Origin: Pelagimonas varians
Lineage (GTDB): Bacteria > Pseudomonadota > Alphaproteobacteria > Rhodobacterales > Rhodobacteraceae
Direction: 5' to 3'
Length of the DNA stretch: 64,000 bases
Assembly: GCF_003208435.1 (NCBI RefSeq)
Contig: NZ_QKMF01000013.1
Span: 62,001 to 126,000, forward strand
Below are positions 35,729-44,390 of the stretch, piece after piece. Under the pieces are notes generated by a model. That model saw nothing but the letters and a program-made list of their open reading frames with translations. It had not been told where the DNA came from and searched no databases. Position 1 is the stretch's first letter; every line of letters begins with the position of its first letter. The position numbers and the translations under genes are program-made.

Positions 35729-36757
35729 TTAGGATTTGTCGGATTTGCCGGGGGCGATAACGCGATAGCCCAGCGGGAAAAGTTGCAGGTCAAAGCGGCT
35801 GCGGATCAGGCCCCAAATGCCCTTGGGGGCTTTGAGCATCATCACAATGGCCACCACGCCCAGAACGATCAGGTAAATGGTCCCCAGATCGGCAAGGGTT
35901 TCGCGCAGGGCAAAGAACACCAGCGTGCCGATGATCGGGCCTTCGATCGTACCGATGCCACCGATCACCACGATAAAGATCACGAAGGCGGTCCAGTCGT
36001 TGACAGAAAATGCCGCGTCCGGTGAAATCCGCAGTTTTTGCAGAAAGATGAGCGCGCCGATCATTGCCGTCAGGGCTGAGGTGACAACATAAACGATGAA
36101 TTTGGTACGCCAGATATCGATGCCAAGGCTGCCTGCCGCCAGTTCATTGTCGCGGATCGCGGTCAGGGCCAGCCCCTTGCGGGAGCGCAGGAACAAATAG
36201 ACAGCAGTGACAACAATGACTGCGGCCCCAAGCGCCAACCAATAGCTTAGCGATTCACGCATGGCGCGTTTCGAGGCCAAGGATTTGACGATAGCCACCG
36301 GAAGCGATGAGCCCGATCCGCCGCCGAGGGAGGAGATTTGCGCAAACCCAAGGCGGAACACTTCGGCGATGACCCAAGTGCCGATGGCGAAATAGGCCCC
36401 GCGCAGACGAAAGATCAGAACCGCCACGGGGATCGAGACCAAAGCCCCAAGCACACCGGCGCAGACTATCGCGGCAATCGGGTGCAGCCCGGCAAACATG
36501 GTCAGGGCGAACAACATATAGCCACCAAACCCCACAAAAGCCTGCTGCCCCACCGAAACCAATCCGGCATAACCCGCCATCAGATTCCACAAGCTCGCCA
36601 GAGCAAGATAGAGAAACAGCTCCCCCATCAGCCGCATATCGGCGCGGCCTGCCCACCAAGGCGCGGCCACAAGGATGACAAGGGCAAGCGCGCCTAGAAT
36701 GGCCGCGACACGGGCCGCATTTGAGGATCGAGTGACGTGATAATCCTGTAGGGTCAT
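35729..36757 (-). CDS. livM: Branched-chain amino acid-type ABC transporter permease (LivM family)
   Basis: 342 residues from ATG 36757 (MTLQDYHVTR), overlapping the livH stop as ATGA. About nine membrane spans; the LivM-typical YAGLVSVGQQAFVGFGGYML and GAYFAIGTWVIAEVFRL are present, with the coupling helix around LTAIRDNELAAGSLGI. Forms the channel with LivH. The name reflects the family: substrates of such operons range from amino acids to amides and aromatic acids. Confidence 0.93.
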   Translation of the reverse strand: MTLQDYHVTRSSNAARVAAILGALALVILVAAPWWAGRADMRLMGELFLYLALASLWNLMAGYAGLVSVGQQAFVGFGGYMLFALTMFAGLHPIAAIVCAGVLGALVSIPVAVLIFRLRGAYFAIGTWVIAEVFRLGFAQISSLGGGSGSSLPVAIVKSLASKRAMRESLSYWLALGAAVIVVTAVYLFLRSRKGLALTAIRDNELAAGSLGIDIWRTKFIVYVVTSALTAMIGALIFLQKLRISPDAAFSVNDWTAFVIFIVVIGGIGTIEGPIIGTLVFFALRETLADLGTIYLIVLGVVAIVMMLKAPKGIWGLIRSRFDLQLFPLGYRVIAPGKSDKS

Positions 36758-37617
36758 GCTGAAATCCTCGGGAAGAGGCCATTGGGGCGGATGGCAAGGA
36801 TGATTAGAAAGGCGATGTGACCAGATAGGACCTGCCAACCCGGATCAATCTTGGCCCCGACGGTTTGCGCCACCCCAAGGATCACGCCACCGGCCAGTGT
36901 CCCCCAGAGATTGCCGAGCCCGCCGATGATCACAGCCTCAAAGCCAAAGATCAAACGCCCGCCGCCAATGGATGGGTCAAAGCTGGTGCGGATGCCCAGC
37001 AGGATTCCGGCAATCGCCGTCACCCCCAGCGCCAGCGCCATTGCGACCCCAAAGATGTGGCGCCGGTTCAGGCCCATCAGCTGCGCAATGTCTTGATTGT
37101 CTGAAACGGCGCGGAACGCACGGCCCAATGCGGTGTGGTAAAAGGTCCATTGCAGACCCCAGATCACCGCGACGGCGACCGCAAAAGTCAAAACTGGCAA
37201 CACACCAAGGTTAAGGCCGCCCACGGCAAAGCTTGCAGTTTCAAGCGCGCCTGCTTCCAACTTTTGTGGGTCGGCGGAGTAGATCTCGAGCAGACCATTT
37301 TGCAAAATGACGCTTAGTCCGAAAGTCACCAACAAAGGCGGCAACAGATCGTCGCCCAGCGTCTGGTTCAACAACCCGCGCTGCAGCACGTAGCCAATCA
37401 CAGCCATCGTCGGCACCACAACAATCAGCGCAAAAAGCGGATGCATTCCCGTTGCGGTGGTGACGGTCAAACCCAGATAGGCCGCCAAAACGATAAGATC
37501 GCCATGCCCGATATTGACCAAGCGCATGACCCCAAAGATCAGCGACAATCCGGCGGCGAACAGGGCGTATAGCCCGCCCAGCAAGGTCCCCTGTACAACA
37601 GCATTCAGCCAGTCCAT
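36754..37617 (-). CDS. livH: Branched-chain amino acid-type ABC transporter permease (LivH family)
   Basis: 287 residues from ATG 37617 (MDWLNAVVQGTLLGGLYALFA). The conserved AGLSLIFGVMRLVNIGHGDLIVLAAYLG and ALGRAFRAVSDNQDIAQLMGLN coupling region are typical LivH. An upstream in-frame extension to 37755 overlaps livF and is not needed. The gene starts one base beyond the livF stop. Confidence 0.93.
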   Translation of the reverse strand: MDWLNAVVQGTLLGGLYALFAAGLSLIFGVMRLVNIGHGDLIVLAAYLGLTVTTATGMHPLFALIVVVPTMAVIGYVLQRGLLNQTLGDDLLPPLLVTFGLSVILQNGLLEIYSADPQKLEAGALETASFAVGGLNLGVLPVLTFAVAVAVIWGLQWTFYHTALGRAFRAVSDNQDIAQLMGLNRRHIFGVAMALALGVTAIAGILLGIRTSFDPSIGGGRLIFGFEAVIIGGLGNLWGTLAGGVILGVAQTVGAKIDPGWQVLSGHIAFLIILAIRPNGLFPRISA

Positions 37618-37618
37618 G

Positions 37619-38326
37619 TCATTCAATCCCGAAATAGGCGCGGGAAATATCCTCGCGCGATACAGTATCCGACGCACCTTCGAGCGAGACACGCCCCTCT
37701 TGCAGGCAGTAAACCCGCGAGGAAACAGACAGCGCTTTGCTGATGTCTTGCTCAACTATAATAGCGCTCATGCCTTCGCCGATGATGCCCGGCAGCGCGT
37801 CGTAGATGTCTTTGATGATAATCGGCGCGAGCCCGAGGCTGATCTCGTCGAACAGGATCAAATCGGGGTTGGCCATCAAAGCGCGGCCAATGGCGACCAT
37901 CTGTTGTTGCCCGCCAGACAGCGATGTGGATTGTTGGTCCTTGCGTTCGTCAAGGATCGGAAACAGCTTGTAGACTTCGTCCAAGGTCCATGGCCCCTTG
38001 CGCCCGACCTGCGCCCCGATCATCAGATTTTCGCGCACCGAAAGTGACGGGAACAGCTGCCGCCCCTCGGGTACCATGGCCAAACCGCGCATGGCGACTT
38101 CATCGGCGCGCAACCCGCTTATGTCTTCGCTGCGGTACTTGATCTGGCTTGGTCCATTGGACAACAAGCCGGTGATCGACCGCATCAAGGTTGTCTTGCC
38201 GGCCCCGTTTGACCCAATGATGGCAAGAACCTCACCTTCGGAAACCTCCATATCGACGCCGTAAAGCGCTTGAAAGTCACCGTAATGCGCGTCAAGCGCT
38301 TGTATCTGAAGGATGGGTTCAGGCAT
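37619..38326 (-). CDS. livF: Branched-chain amino acid-type ABC transporter ATPase (LivF family)
   Basis: 235 residues with Walker A GSNGAGKTT, signature LSGGQQQM, Walker B LILFDEISLGLAP. The opening LQIQALDAHYGDFQALYGVDMEV and VPEGRQLFPSLSVRENL are LivF-specific. The start overlaps the livG stop by eight bases. Energises the transporter with LivG. Confidence 0.95.
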   Translation of the reverse strand: MPEPILQIQALDAHYGDFQALYGVDMEVSEGEVLAIIGSNGAGKTTLMRSITGLLSNGPSQIKYRSEDISGLRADEVAMRGLAMVPEGRQLFPSLSVRENLMIGAQVGRKGPWTLDEVYKLFPILDERKDQQSTSLSGGQQQMVAIGRALMANPDLILFDEISLGLAPIIIKDIYDALPGIIGEGMSAIIVEQDISKALSVSSRVYCLQEGRVSLEGASDTVSREDISRAYFGIE

Positions 38327-39047
38327 CAGCTTCTATCCCCAGGTAAATCTCTTTGACTTCGGGGCTGTTCATGATCGCATGCGGCTCACCCTCGGCAATC
38401 TTCTTGCCAAAATCGATCACAATAAGCCGATCCACGACCTCCAACAGCGCATGCACCACGTGTTCGATCCAAATGATCGTCACGCCCGAGGCGTGGATGT
38501 CTTTGATCGTCTGCACCAGCGAGGCGCATTCGCCCTCGGTCAATCCCCCGGCGATTTCGTCCAACAACAACAGTTTCGGTTTGGCACAAAGTGCGCGGGT
38601 CAATTCAAGCCGCTTGCGTTCCAACAAGGTCAGGCTTCCGGCCAGCACATTGGCTTTGGGAAGCAATTCCGTCTGTTCTAGAACCTCAAGGCAGAACCGC
38701 TCGGCCTCATGCCCATGCAAGCCCGCCGATTGCGTTGCGGCGATCATTGCGTTTTCAAATACGGTCATGCCCGAAAACGGCTGAGGCACCTGAAACGACC
38801 GCGCGACACCCGCGTGGCTGCGCCGTGCGGCATTCCATTTTGTCACGTTTTGCCCGGCAAACTCTACTTTTCCGGAGTTCGGTGACAGGGTGCCGGTGAT
38901 TAGGTTGAACATCGAAGTCTTGCCCGCCCCGTTCGGCCCGATCACACCTAAGGCTTCGCCTTGCTGCACGTCGTAACTAAGCGCATCTGCGACGGTCACA
39001 GCGCCAAATGCTTTGCTTAGCCTGTCTAATTTCAAAATTGAGCCCAT
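38319..39047 (-). CDS. livG: Branched-chain amino acid-type ABC transporter ATPase (LivG family)
   Basis: 242 residues from ATG 39047 (MGSILKLDRLSKAFGAVTV). Walker A GPNGAGKTS, signature in SLTLLERKRLELTRAL (LivG proteins have this degenerate form), Walker B LLLLDEIAGGLTEGE and RSFQVPQPFSGMTVFENAM identify LivG. About 50 bp downstream of the binding-protein gene. Confidence 0.95.
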   Translation of the reverse strand: MGSILKLDRLSKAFGAVTVADALSYDVQQGEALGVIGPNGAGKTSMFNLITGTLSPNSGKVEFAGQNVTKWNAARRSHAGVARSFQVPQPFSGMTVFENAMIAATQSAGLHGHEAERFCLEVLEQTELLPKANVLAGSLTLLERKRLELTRALCAKPKLLLLDEIAGGLTEGECASLVQTIKDIHASGVTIIWIEHVVHALLEVVDRLIVIDFGKKIAEGEPHAIMNSPEVKEIYLGIEADA

Positions 39048-39098
39048 GAAATCCTCACCTGAAAACTGGGCAGCACAAGGCGCGCCGCCCATAGGAAT

Positions 39099-40379
39099 TT
39101 AGCCGAGCAAATTCAGCTCGCCGGTCAACGGAATGTTCGGAGCCGCTGAGTTGGCTACGATTTTCAGGTCCATCGCGTCACCGTCTTTTTGCCATTGGCC
39201 TGCAACCAAAGGTGTCTTGCTAACGTTGTTGATCGGCCCGTTTGCCCAGTTCACATTGCCAACGATCGTGTCGAGGTTGGTGCCGTTGATTGCGGCTACA
39301 ATGGCCTCCGGATCTTCGAGGTCTTCGGCGCGTTTGGCCACATCGGCGACAACTTCAAACAGCGCGTGTTTAAAGCCGATGGGTTGGGTCCAAGGGCGAC
39401 CAGAGGCTGCGGAATATCCCTCGGCCAGCTCTTTTGAGGAAGCGCTCGACAAAGAGGAGGAGAACGGGTGGTTTGGCGACCACCACACCTCGGATGACAG
39501 ACCGTCACCCCGCTCACCAAGCGAGGCAATGACCGATGGGAACAACAGCGCTTTGCCGATGGTCACGATCTTGGGGTTGAACCCTTGCTGAGCCGCCTGC
39601 GCCCAGAACGTCGCGAAATCCGGTGCAATCATATTCCCGGTCACGATCTCGCAACCGGACTCTTTGAAGGCCGCGATATAGTTGGAGAAATCATCCGAAA
39701 GGGGCTGATACCGACCCGGATCTACAAGATTGTATCCGGCTTCGGCCAGAGGTTTGGGCAGGCCCAGCTCAGGGTGGCCCCAAGCGTTGCCATCCGCGTC
39801 ATTGGGGAACAATCCGCCGACGGATTTGGCGACTCCGGATTGGCCCCACATGTCAAGGAAGGAACCAATGACGTCTTCGAGCCCCCAAAAGAAATGATAA
39901 GTCGAGGCAAAGCCTTCTCCGGGCACGCCATTGCGACCAAAGAAATAGGGCTGCCATGGGCAATCGGTGGTGATGCAGGGCACTTCGTTGATTTCGGCCT
40001 GATCCGCGACGGGGTTCACGGTGTCAGGGGTCGAGGCAGCAACGATGATGTCTACCTCATCGCCAAGGATCAGATCCGCGGCAACTTCTGCGGCGCGGTT
40101 GGGGTTAGACTGACTGTCTTTTGAAATGATCTCGACATTCCAGCTTTTGCCATTGTTCTGCAATCCGCCAGCCAAGGCTTTCTCGATGCCTGAAATCACA
40201 TAGTCATCCGCTTCTGCAAATCCGGCCAGTGGACCAGTGCGCGGGCTGACATGCCCAATCCGCAAGGTCGGCGTTGCTGCATAGGCCCGTGTTGCGCTCA
40301 ATAAGGCCGGAGCCGCCAAGGCGGCTGTGGCCCCGGTTAGAAAGCTGCGTCGCGATGGACGTTTGAAAATCTTGGTCAT
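39099..40379 (-). CDS. Substrate-binding protein of the Liv-type importer (Tat-exported)
   Basis: 426 residues from ATG 40379 with GGAGGA upstream. A twin-arginine signal (RPSRRSFLTGATAALAAPALL) directs export in folded form. The mature part is a periplasmic-binding protein type I: IGHVSPRTGPLAGFAEADDY, VAADLILGDEVDIIVAASTPDT and ALFEVVADVAKRAEDLEDP. Peripla_BP_6 relatives bind branched amino acids, amides or aromatic acids; the ligand here is unknown but should feed the downstream hydrolase-dehydrogenase-BKACE route. Confidence 0.93.
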   Translation of the reverse strand: MTKIFKRPSRRSFLTGATAALAAPALLSATRAYAATPTLRIGHVSPRTGPLAGFAEADDYVISGIEKALAGGLQNNGKSWNVEIISKDSQSNPNRAAEVAADLILGDEVDIIVAASTPDTVNPVADQAEINEVPCITTDCPWQPYFFGRNGVPGEGFASTYHFFWGLEDVIGSFLDMWGQSGVAKSVGGLFPNDADGNAWGHPELGLPKPLAEAGYNLVDPGRYQPLSDDFSNYIAAFKESGCEIVTGNMIAPDFATFWAQAAQQGFNPKIVTIGKALLFPSVIASLGERGDGLSSEVWWSPNHPFSSSLSSASSKELAEGYSAASGRPWTQPIGFKHALFEVVADVAKRAEDLEDPEAIVAAINGTNLDTIVGNVNWANGPINNVSKTPLVAGQWQKDGDAMDLKIVANSAAPNIPLTGELNLLG

Positions 40380-40423
40380 GTCTTCCTCCCTATCGTCGAC
40401 CTCCTCGCCGACGTTTTCATTTA

Positions 40424-41350
40424 TTATTCGAGTATGGTGCCAAGCTTCGTCAGATGGCTGGCGACGCGCGCGCGGGTCGCATCGGCCTCTTGCGGTGTCC
40501 ATTTTCGGAACCCTTCCCCCGACTTCATGCCCAATCGCCCCTCCGCCACGAGCTTTTCGAGGTAAGGCGATGGCCCTTTGCGGCTTTCGAGATCGTGAAG
40601 GACGTTTTCGTGAATATCGAGCGTCAGGTCCGTGCCGACCAGATCGGCATTTTCCAATGGGCCAAGCACGGCAAGACGACGGCCAAAACACGACTTCACC
40701 ACGGTGTCGACGTCTTCGGCCGCGCAAATACCGTTTTCGACAAGGCTGATCGCTTCGCGCCACAAGGCATGCTGTAAACGGTTGCCGATAAAGCCCGGAA
40801 CATCCTTGTCCACCATCACCGGTGTCTTGCCAGCATCGGCCAACAGGTCGAACGTTGCTTGTGCAACCGCCGGGTCTGTCCATTCGGTTTTGACCACTTC
40901 GACCAATGGGATCAAATGCGGCGGGTTCCACCAATGGGTCCCCACAGCCCGGTTTTTCAAGCGCAGTTTTGACATGATCTGCGTGATCGGCATGACCGAG
41001 GTGTTTGAGGCGAGAATACAGTTTTCCGGCGCATGCGCCTCAATCTCGGCAAAAATCGTTTGCTTCAGCTCCAGCTTCTCTGGCGCGGCTTCAAACACGA
41101 CATCCACGGAATGCACAGCACCCGCAGTGCTATCGAAAATCTCGATCATCTTTAAGGCTTTGGCGATGACCTGTTCATCATCGCCCATGGCTTGCATGCT
41201 TTGGCGGATGCGCGTGGCAACTGTCGAGCGGGCCTTTTCAAACGGATCGGTGATCGCTACGTATTGCCCGGCTTTGGCGAGGGTCAAGGCAATGCCATGC
41301 CCCATAAGACCCGCCCCAATGACGGCAATTTTCTGTTTTTTGGCAACCAT
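40424..41350 (-). CDS. 3-hydroxyacyl-CoA dehydrogenase family NAD-dependent dehydrogenase
   Basis: 308 residues. NAD fold VIGAGLMGHGIA (residues 10-21); catalytic His139 in GTHWWNPPH with Glu151 in PLVEVV and Ser118 in ASNTSVMPIT, i.e. the full HAD triad; a C-terminal helical domain follows. The NPPHLIPLVEVV pattern and length are those of single-domain members that act on 3-hydroxy acids (including carnitine and gulonate types) as well as 3-hydroxybutyryl-CoA. In this operon it probably makes the beta-keto acid for BKACE. Confidence 0.9.
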   Translation of the reverse strand: MVAKKQKIAVIGAGLMGHGIALTLAKAGQYVAITDPFEKARSTVATRIRQSMQAMGDDEQVIAKALKMIEIFDSTAGAVHSVDVVFEAAPEKLELKQTIFAEIEAHAPENCILASNTSVMPITQIMSKLRLKNRAVGTHWWNPPHLIPLVEVVKTEWTDPAVAQATFDLLADAGKTPVMVDKDVPGFIGNRLQHALWREAISLVENGICAAEDVDTVVKSCFGRRLAVLGPLENADLVGTDLTLDIHENVLHDLESRKGPSPYLEKLVAEGRLGMKSGEGFRKWTPQEADATRARVASHLTKLGTILE

Positions 41351-41353
41351 TAT

Positions 41354-42148
41354 TCAACCCGCCGTATAACCACCGTCGGCATAGAGAATATGCCCGGTGT
41401 AAAAATCAGATGCCTTTGAGGCGAGGAATAATAGCGGCCCGGCCAAATCTTCGGGTTCGCCCAGACGGCCAACGGGCACGCGGGCCAGGAACCCGTTACG
41501 CACCTTGGTCGCCTCTTCGGAATCTTCGAACATCCACGCGGTGAGCGGCGAGCGGAACACGGTTGGCGCAATTGCATTTACGGTGATTCCATGCGCGCCA
41601 AGTTCGCAGCCCAGCGACTTGGTGATCCCGTCGGTCGCGGCCTTTGATGCGCAATAGGCGGTGTAGCCCGCCGGATGGCCCAACAACCCGCGCGCCGAGC
41701 TGACCAAAACGATCTTGCCGTGACCTTGGGTTTTCATCTGGCCAGCGGCGGCACGCGCCAAGAGCCAGCTTTGATTGACATTGGCGTCCATGACCGCATT
41801 GAAGGTCTCGGGTGTCATGTCGTTGATCAGTGCGACCTTGTTCATGCCCGAGGCGACGACCAGTATGTCAAGCTTGCCATAGGCTTCAATTGTCTGCGCA
41901 ACCAAGCCATTGCAGATGTCTTCGTCAGTGGGGCGGGTGTTGATCGTGGTGACCTCCGCGCCCATGCCGTGGCATTCGTCGGCGATGTCATCCAGCGCAG
42001 CCTGATTTCCGGCCACCAAGACAAGCTTGCATCCGGCCCCAGCTAGAATACGCGCGGCGACCATCCCAAAGGCACCCGAGGCACCAGTGATAAGGGCGAC
42101 GTTGTCCTTGATGTCAAACATGGACAAAGGGTTTGCCATAACGTTCAT
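41354..42148 (-). CDS. Short-chain dehydrogenase/reductase
   Basis: 264 residues. Cofactor motif TGASGAFG near 21-28, NAG-equivalent VASGMNKV, Ser150/Ser151, and the catalytic YCASK with Tyr165 and Lys169 are intact, so an active NAD(P) enzyme is expected. The start overlaps the cupin stop by four bases (ATGA). Oxidises or reduces an alcohol/ketone of the pathway; substrate unknown. Confidence 0.93.
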   Translation of the reverse strand: MNVMANPLSMFDIKDNVALITGASGAFGMVAARILAGAGCKLVLVAGNQAALDDIADECHGMGAEVTTINTRPTDEDICNGLVAQTIEAYGKLDILVVASGMNKVALINDMTPETFNAVMDANVNQSWLLARAAAGQMKTQGHGKIVLVSSARGLLGHPAGYTAYCASKAATDGITKSLGCELGAHGITVNAIAPTVFRSPLTAWMFEDSEEATKVRNGFLARVPVGRLGEPEDLAGPLLFLASKASDFYTGHILYADGGYTAG

Positions 42149-42507
42149 TTCAACTCTCCGGAGGATTGGGCCGAGGGATAGGGAATGACGACCAGCATCT
42201 TGCTGGTCAGGTTCGAACGATTTTCCAGCAGGCGGACTTCACCCGGGGGGATCGTGCAACTGTCCATCGGGCCAAGCGTGGTTGCGGTGCCATCAACGGT
42301 CAGCGTCATCTCGCCTTCGAGCACAACGTAAACTTTTTCGAACGGGGTGGAATCCGGACCGGCACCACCACCGGGAAGGAACTGGCTGTATCCCACCCAT
42401 TGGTTCGTGGGGCCGCCGTCTTCAAACCCTTGCAATCGCAGGCCGTGGCACCCGAAATGGTTTGGGGCCTCATAGGGTTGGGCGTCGTTAAAACGCTTGA
42501 TGTGCAT
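42145..42507 (-). CDS. Single-domain cupin protein
   Basis: 120 residues, ATG 42507 with GGAGG upstream. The beta-barrel reads VGYSQFLPGGGAGPDSTPFEKVYVVLEGEMTLTVDG, a cupin motif 1 lacking one of the usual two histidines, and GPMDSCTIPPGEVRLLENRS for motif 2. It may be a sensor or an isomerase, or a non-catalytic storage/binding protein. Second gene of the catabolic row after a hairpin. Confidence 0.82.
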   Translation of the reverse strand: MHIKRFNDAQPYEAPNHFGCHGLRLQGFEDGGPTNQWVGYSQFLPGGGAGPDSTPFEKVYVVLEGEMTLTVDGTATTLGPMDSCTIPPGEVRLLENRSNLTSKMLVVIPYPSAQSSGELK

Positions 42508-42540
42508 CTGTCACCTCCCGGAATTTTTGTTTTAAAAGGT

Positions 42541-42562
42541 GGCCGCCGGTTGCCCGGCGACC
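42541..42562 (-). terminator. Intercistronic hairpin after the cyclase gene
   Basis: GGCCGCCGG (42541-42549) pairs with CCGGCGACC (42554-42562), 8 of 9 canonical plus one G-U, 4-nt loop. It begins 14 nt after the cyclase stop and is followed on the minus strand by ACC then four Ts, so it may partly attenuate transcription before the cupin gene. Confidence 0.6.
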
Positions 42563-42575
42563 AGTCTGGGGGTGA

Positions 42576-43412
42576 TTAGAATTCTTCACCTGCTTCGATG
42601 CGGTAGTTCTGACCCTTGTCAGCCATGGCGACCAACCGGATGATGCAGCCGTCACCGCGATCCCAATTCCAAGGGAAAAAGGCAAAGGTCACACGTTTGC
42701 CGGTCACTGAATCCAGATCGCCGCCAACGTTTTCAATCCCCATTATTCCATGCGAGAACAGCGTGTTGTGAACAGGCTCCCACTCAGGGAAATCGTCTTT
42801 CCAATCGTTGCCGCCAGACCATTCTTTGTATTCTTCCTCAAGGTGGGGAAGGATCGGGCCGTTGCGCTGAGGTCCGATGGCCGTGGCAAGCGGGTGGTCA
42901 TTGGCCTGCGTATCGTGGCCAACAACCTTTACACCCTTTTCCACCATCCAGTCGGCAGCGGACTTCACCAAACCGGGGCAATAGGCAAAGTAGTCGCCAT
43001 CTTCGTATTGTTTGTGCCAGCCGGTGTTGATGATCAGAACATCGCCCTTGCGAATGGCGTGACCACAGGCTTTTTCCAAATCGTCTCCGGTGATGGATTC
43101 CCATTTCTTCTTGGGAATAGACACCACAAGACCCGATCCAAAGAAGTGCGGCAGAGGCACTTCGTCGATAAAGGGCGTGCCTTGCACCACATGCGCTGGG
43201 GCGTCGATATGGGTTGTGACGTGCATCGTTGTGGTGATCGTCTGGCTTAGCACGCCGGACTTGGCCATGTAGTGCGTTCGGTCGATTGCCACATCTTTGA
43301 AGTACGGCCAGTTCGGGCATTGGTGCCCGAACCTATGGCTTAGGTTCACAAACTCCAGCCCCATGTCGTTATCATCATTGGCCTGGAACTCGATTCCACG
43401 AATTTCAACCAT
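42576..43412 (-). CDS. Cyclase family metal-dependent hydrolase (kynurenine formamidase/isatin hydrolase-like)
   Basis: 278 residues from ATG 43412, with GAGGAGG upstream. The family metal motif HxxTHxDxPxH is His64-Val-Thr-Thr-His68-Ile-Asp70-Ala-Pro-Ala-His74. Other conserved pieces are GDVLIINTGWHKQY, VGHDTQANDHP and PHLEEEY. Members hydrolyse amide or lactam bonds (N-formylkynurenine, isatin). Being first in a row with dehydrogenases, an importer and BKACE, it probably opens a cyclic or amide substrate, an inference only. The divergent IclR gene starts 215 bp away. Confidence 0.9.
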   Translation of the reverse strand: MVEIRGIEFQANDDNDMGLEFVNLSHRFGHQCPNWPYFKDVAIDRTHYMAKSGVLSQTITTTMHVTTHIDAPAHVVQGTPFIDEVPLPHFFGSGLVVSIPKKKWESITGDDLEKACGHAIRKGDVLIINTGWHKQYEDGDYFAYCPGLVKSAADWMVEKGVKVVGHDTQANDHPLATAIGPQRNGPILPHLEEEYKEWSGGNDWKDDFPEWEPVHNTLFSHGIMGIENVGGDLDSVTGKRVTFAFFPWNWDRGDGCIIRLVAMADKGQNYRIEAGEEF

Positions 43413-43496
43413 TGGACACACCTCCTCTGTTCGCCGGAATTCCGGCGTTTCTGGTTTCAAATTGTCTGGGTGGCTCCTCCACCTGTCTCACATAGT

Positions 43497-43510
43497 GATG
43501 CATGTGCATC
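43497..43510. promoter_or_regulatory. Candidate IclR operator in the divergent intergenic region
   Basis: GATGCA (43497-43502), TG, TGCATC (43505-43510): a perfect 6-bp palindrome between the cyclase and IclR starts. Nearby are the imperfect direct repeats GCATTGCGGTCAA (43511 onward) and GATGCGGTTGACA (43537 onward). The cyclase promoter should overlap this region, so IclR repression or activation here is plausible. Confidence 0.55.
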
Positions 43511-43543
43511 GCATTGCGGTCAAGAAGAAAATTCACGATGCGG

Positions 43544-43573
43544 TTGACATGTATCACAATGCGGGACAGTAAT
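43544..43573 (+). promoter_or_regulatory. Predicted sigma-70 promoter of the IclR gene
   Basis: -35 TTGACA at 43544-43549 (six of six to consensus), 18-nt spacer, -10 AGTAAT at 43568-43573 (four of six). The IclR ATG is 54 nt further on. Confidence 0.55.
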
Positions 43574-43626
43574 GAGTGGGAAGCAACCGCGCTTACATGC
43601 AAAACAGTCAAAATAAAGGGGTCTAA

Positions 43627-44382
43627 ATGTCTGAAAGAAATCCGAAAAGCGATCGGTCTGGAATTCAGGTGATTTCCCGCGCGGCTTCAATCCTGCGGGT
43701 CCTCAAGGATGCGCAGCCGGGCATGAGCCTCGGCAAGATCGCGGAACAAGCCGGTCTGCCCCGCTCCACGGTACAAAGAATCACAAGCGCCTTGGCAGCA
43801 GAGAACTTCGTCATTGCCGATATTCAGGGCGGCGGTCTGCGATTGGGTCCCGAACTCAGCTCTCTGGCGGGGGCGGCGCAATACAACATCGTTGAACATT
43901 GCCGTCTTTTGCTCACCGAACTGACCCAAAAGACCGGCGAGACAACGGATCTTGCGGTGATGCGGGGCATCGGCATGGTGTTCTTGGATCAGGTTCCCGG
44001 CACTCACCGCCTGACCACCGTCTCCAAAGTCGGAGAAGTTTTCCCGCTAACCACAACCGCAAACGGCAAAGCCTGCCTTGCTTTGATGGATCAAGACGAA
44101 GCGGTCAAACTGATCCGCAATGAATGGGATCGCAACGGGGTTGAGCAGGATTTGACACAGCTTCTAGACCAACTCCAAGACGTGCGCCGCACTGGGTTGG
44201 CCTATGATCTGGACGAACATGCCTCGGGTGTGTCGGCGATCGGCTTTGCGTTTCATGATTGGGCCGGTGACCTGCACGCGATTTCTATTCCAGTCCCTTC
44301 GACACGATTTGCCGACCAAAGACAGACGATCGAAGAAGCGCTGATAGATACAAGCAACAATATCCAGCGCACATTTGACTAG
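43627..44382 (+). CDS. IclR family transcriptional regulator
   Basis: 251 residues. The N-terminal winged helix reads VISRAASILRVLKDAQPGMSLGKIAEQAGLPRSTVQRITSAL; the effector-binding IclR domain follows with ETTDLAVMRGIGMVFLDQVPG, TTANGKACLAL and GLAYDLDEHASGVSAIGFAFHDW. It faces away from the ten-gene catabolic operon and is the obvious regulator of it. Effector unknown, expected to be the substrate or an intermediate. Confidence 0.94.
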   Translation: MSERNPKSDRSGIQVISRAASILRVLKDAQPGMSLGKIAEQAGLPRSTVQRITSALAAENFVIADIQGGGLRLGPELSSLAGAAQYNIVEHCRLLLTELTQKTGETTDLAVMRGIGMVFLDQVPGTHRLTTVSKVGEVFPLTTTANGKACLALMDQDEAVKLIRNEWDRNGVEQDLTQLLDQLQDVRRTGLAYDLDEHASGVSAIGFAFHDWAGDLHAISIPVPSTRFADQRQTIEEALIDTSNNIQRTFD

Positions 44383-44390
44383 CTGTTTGC

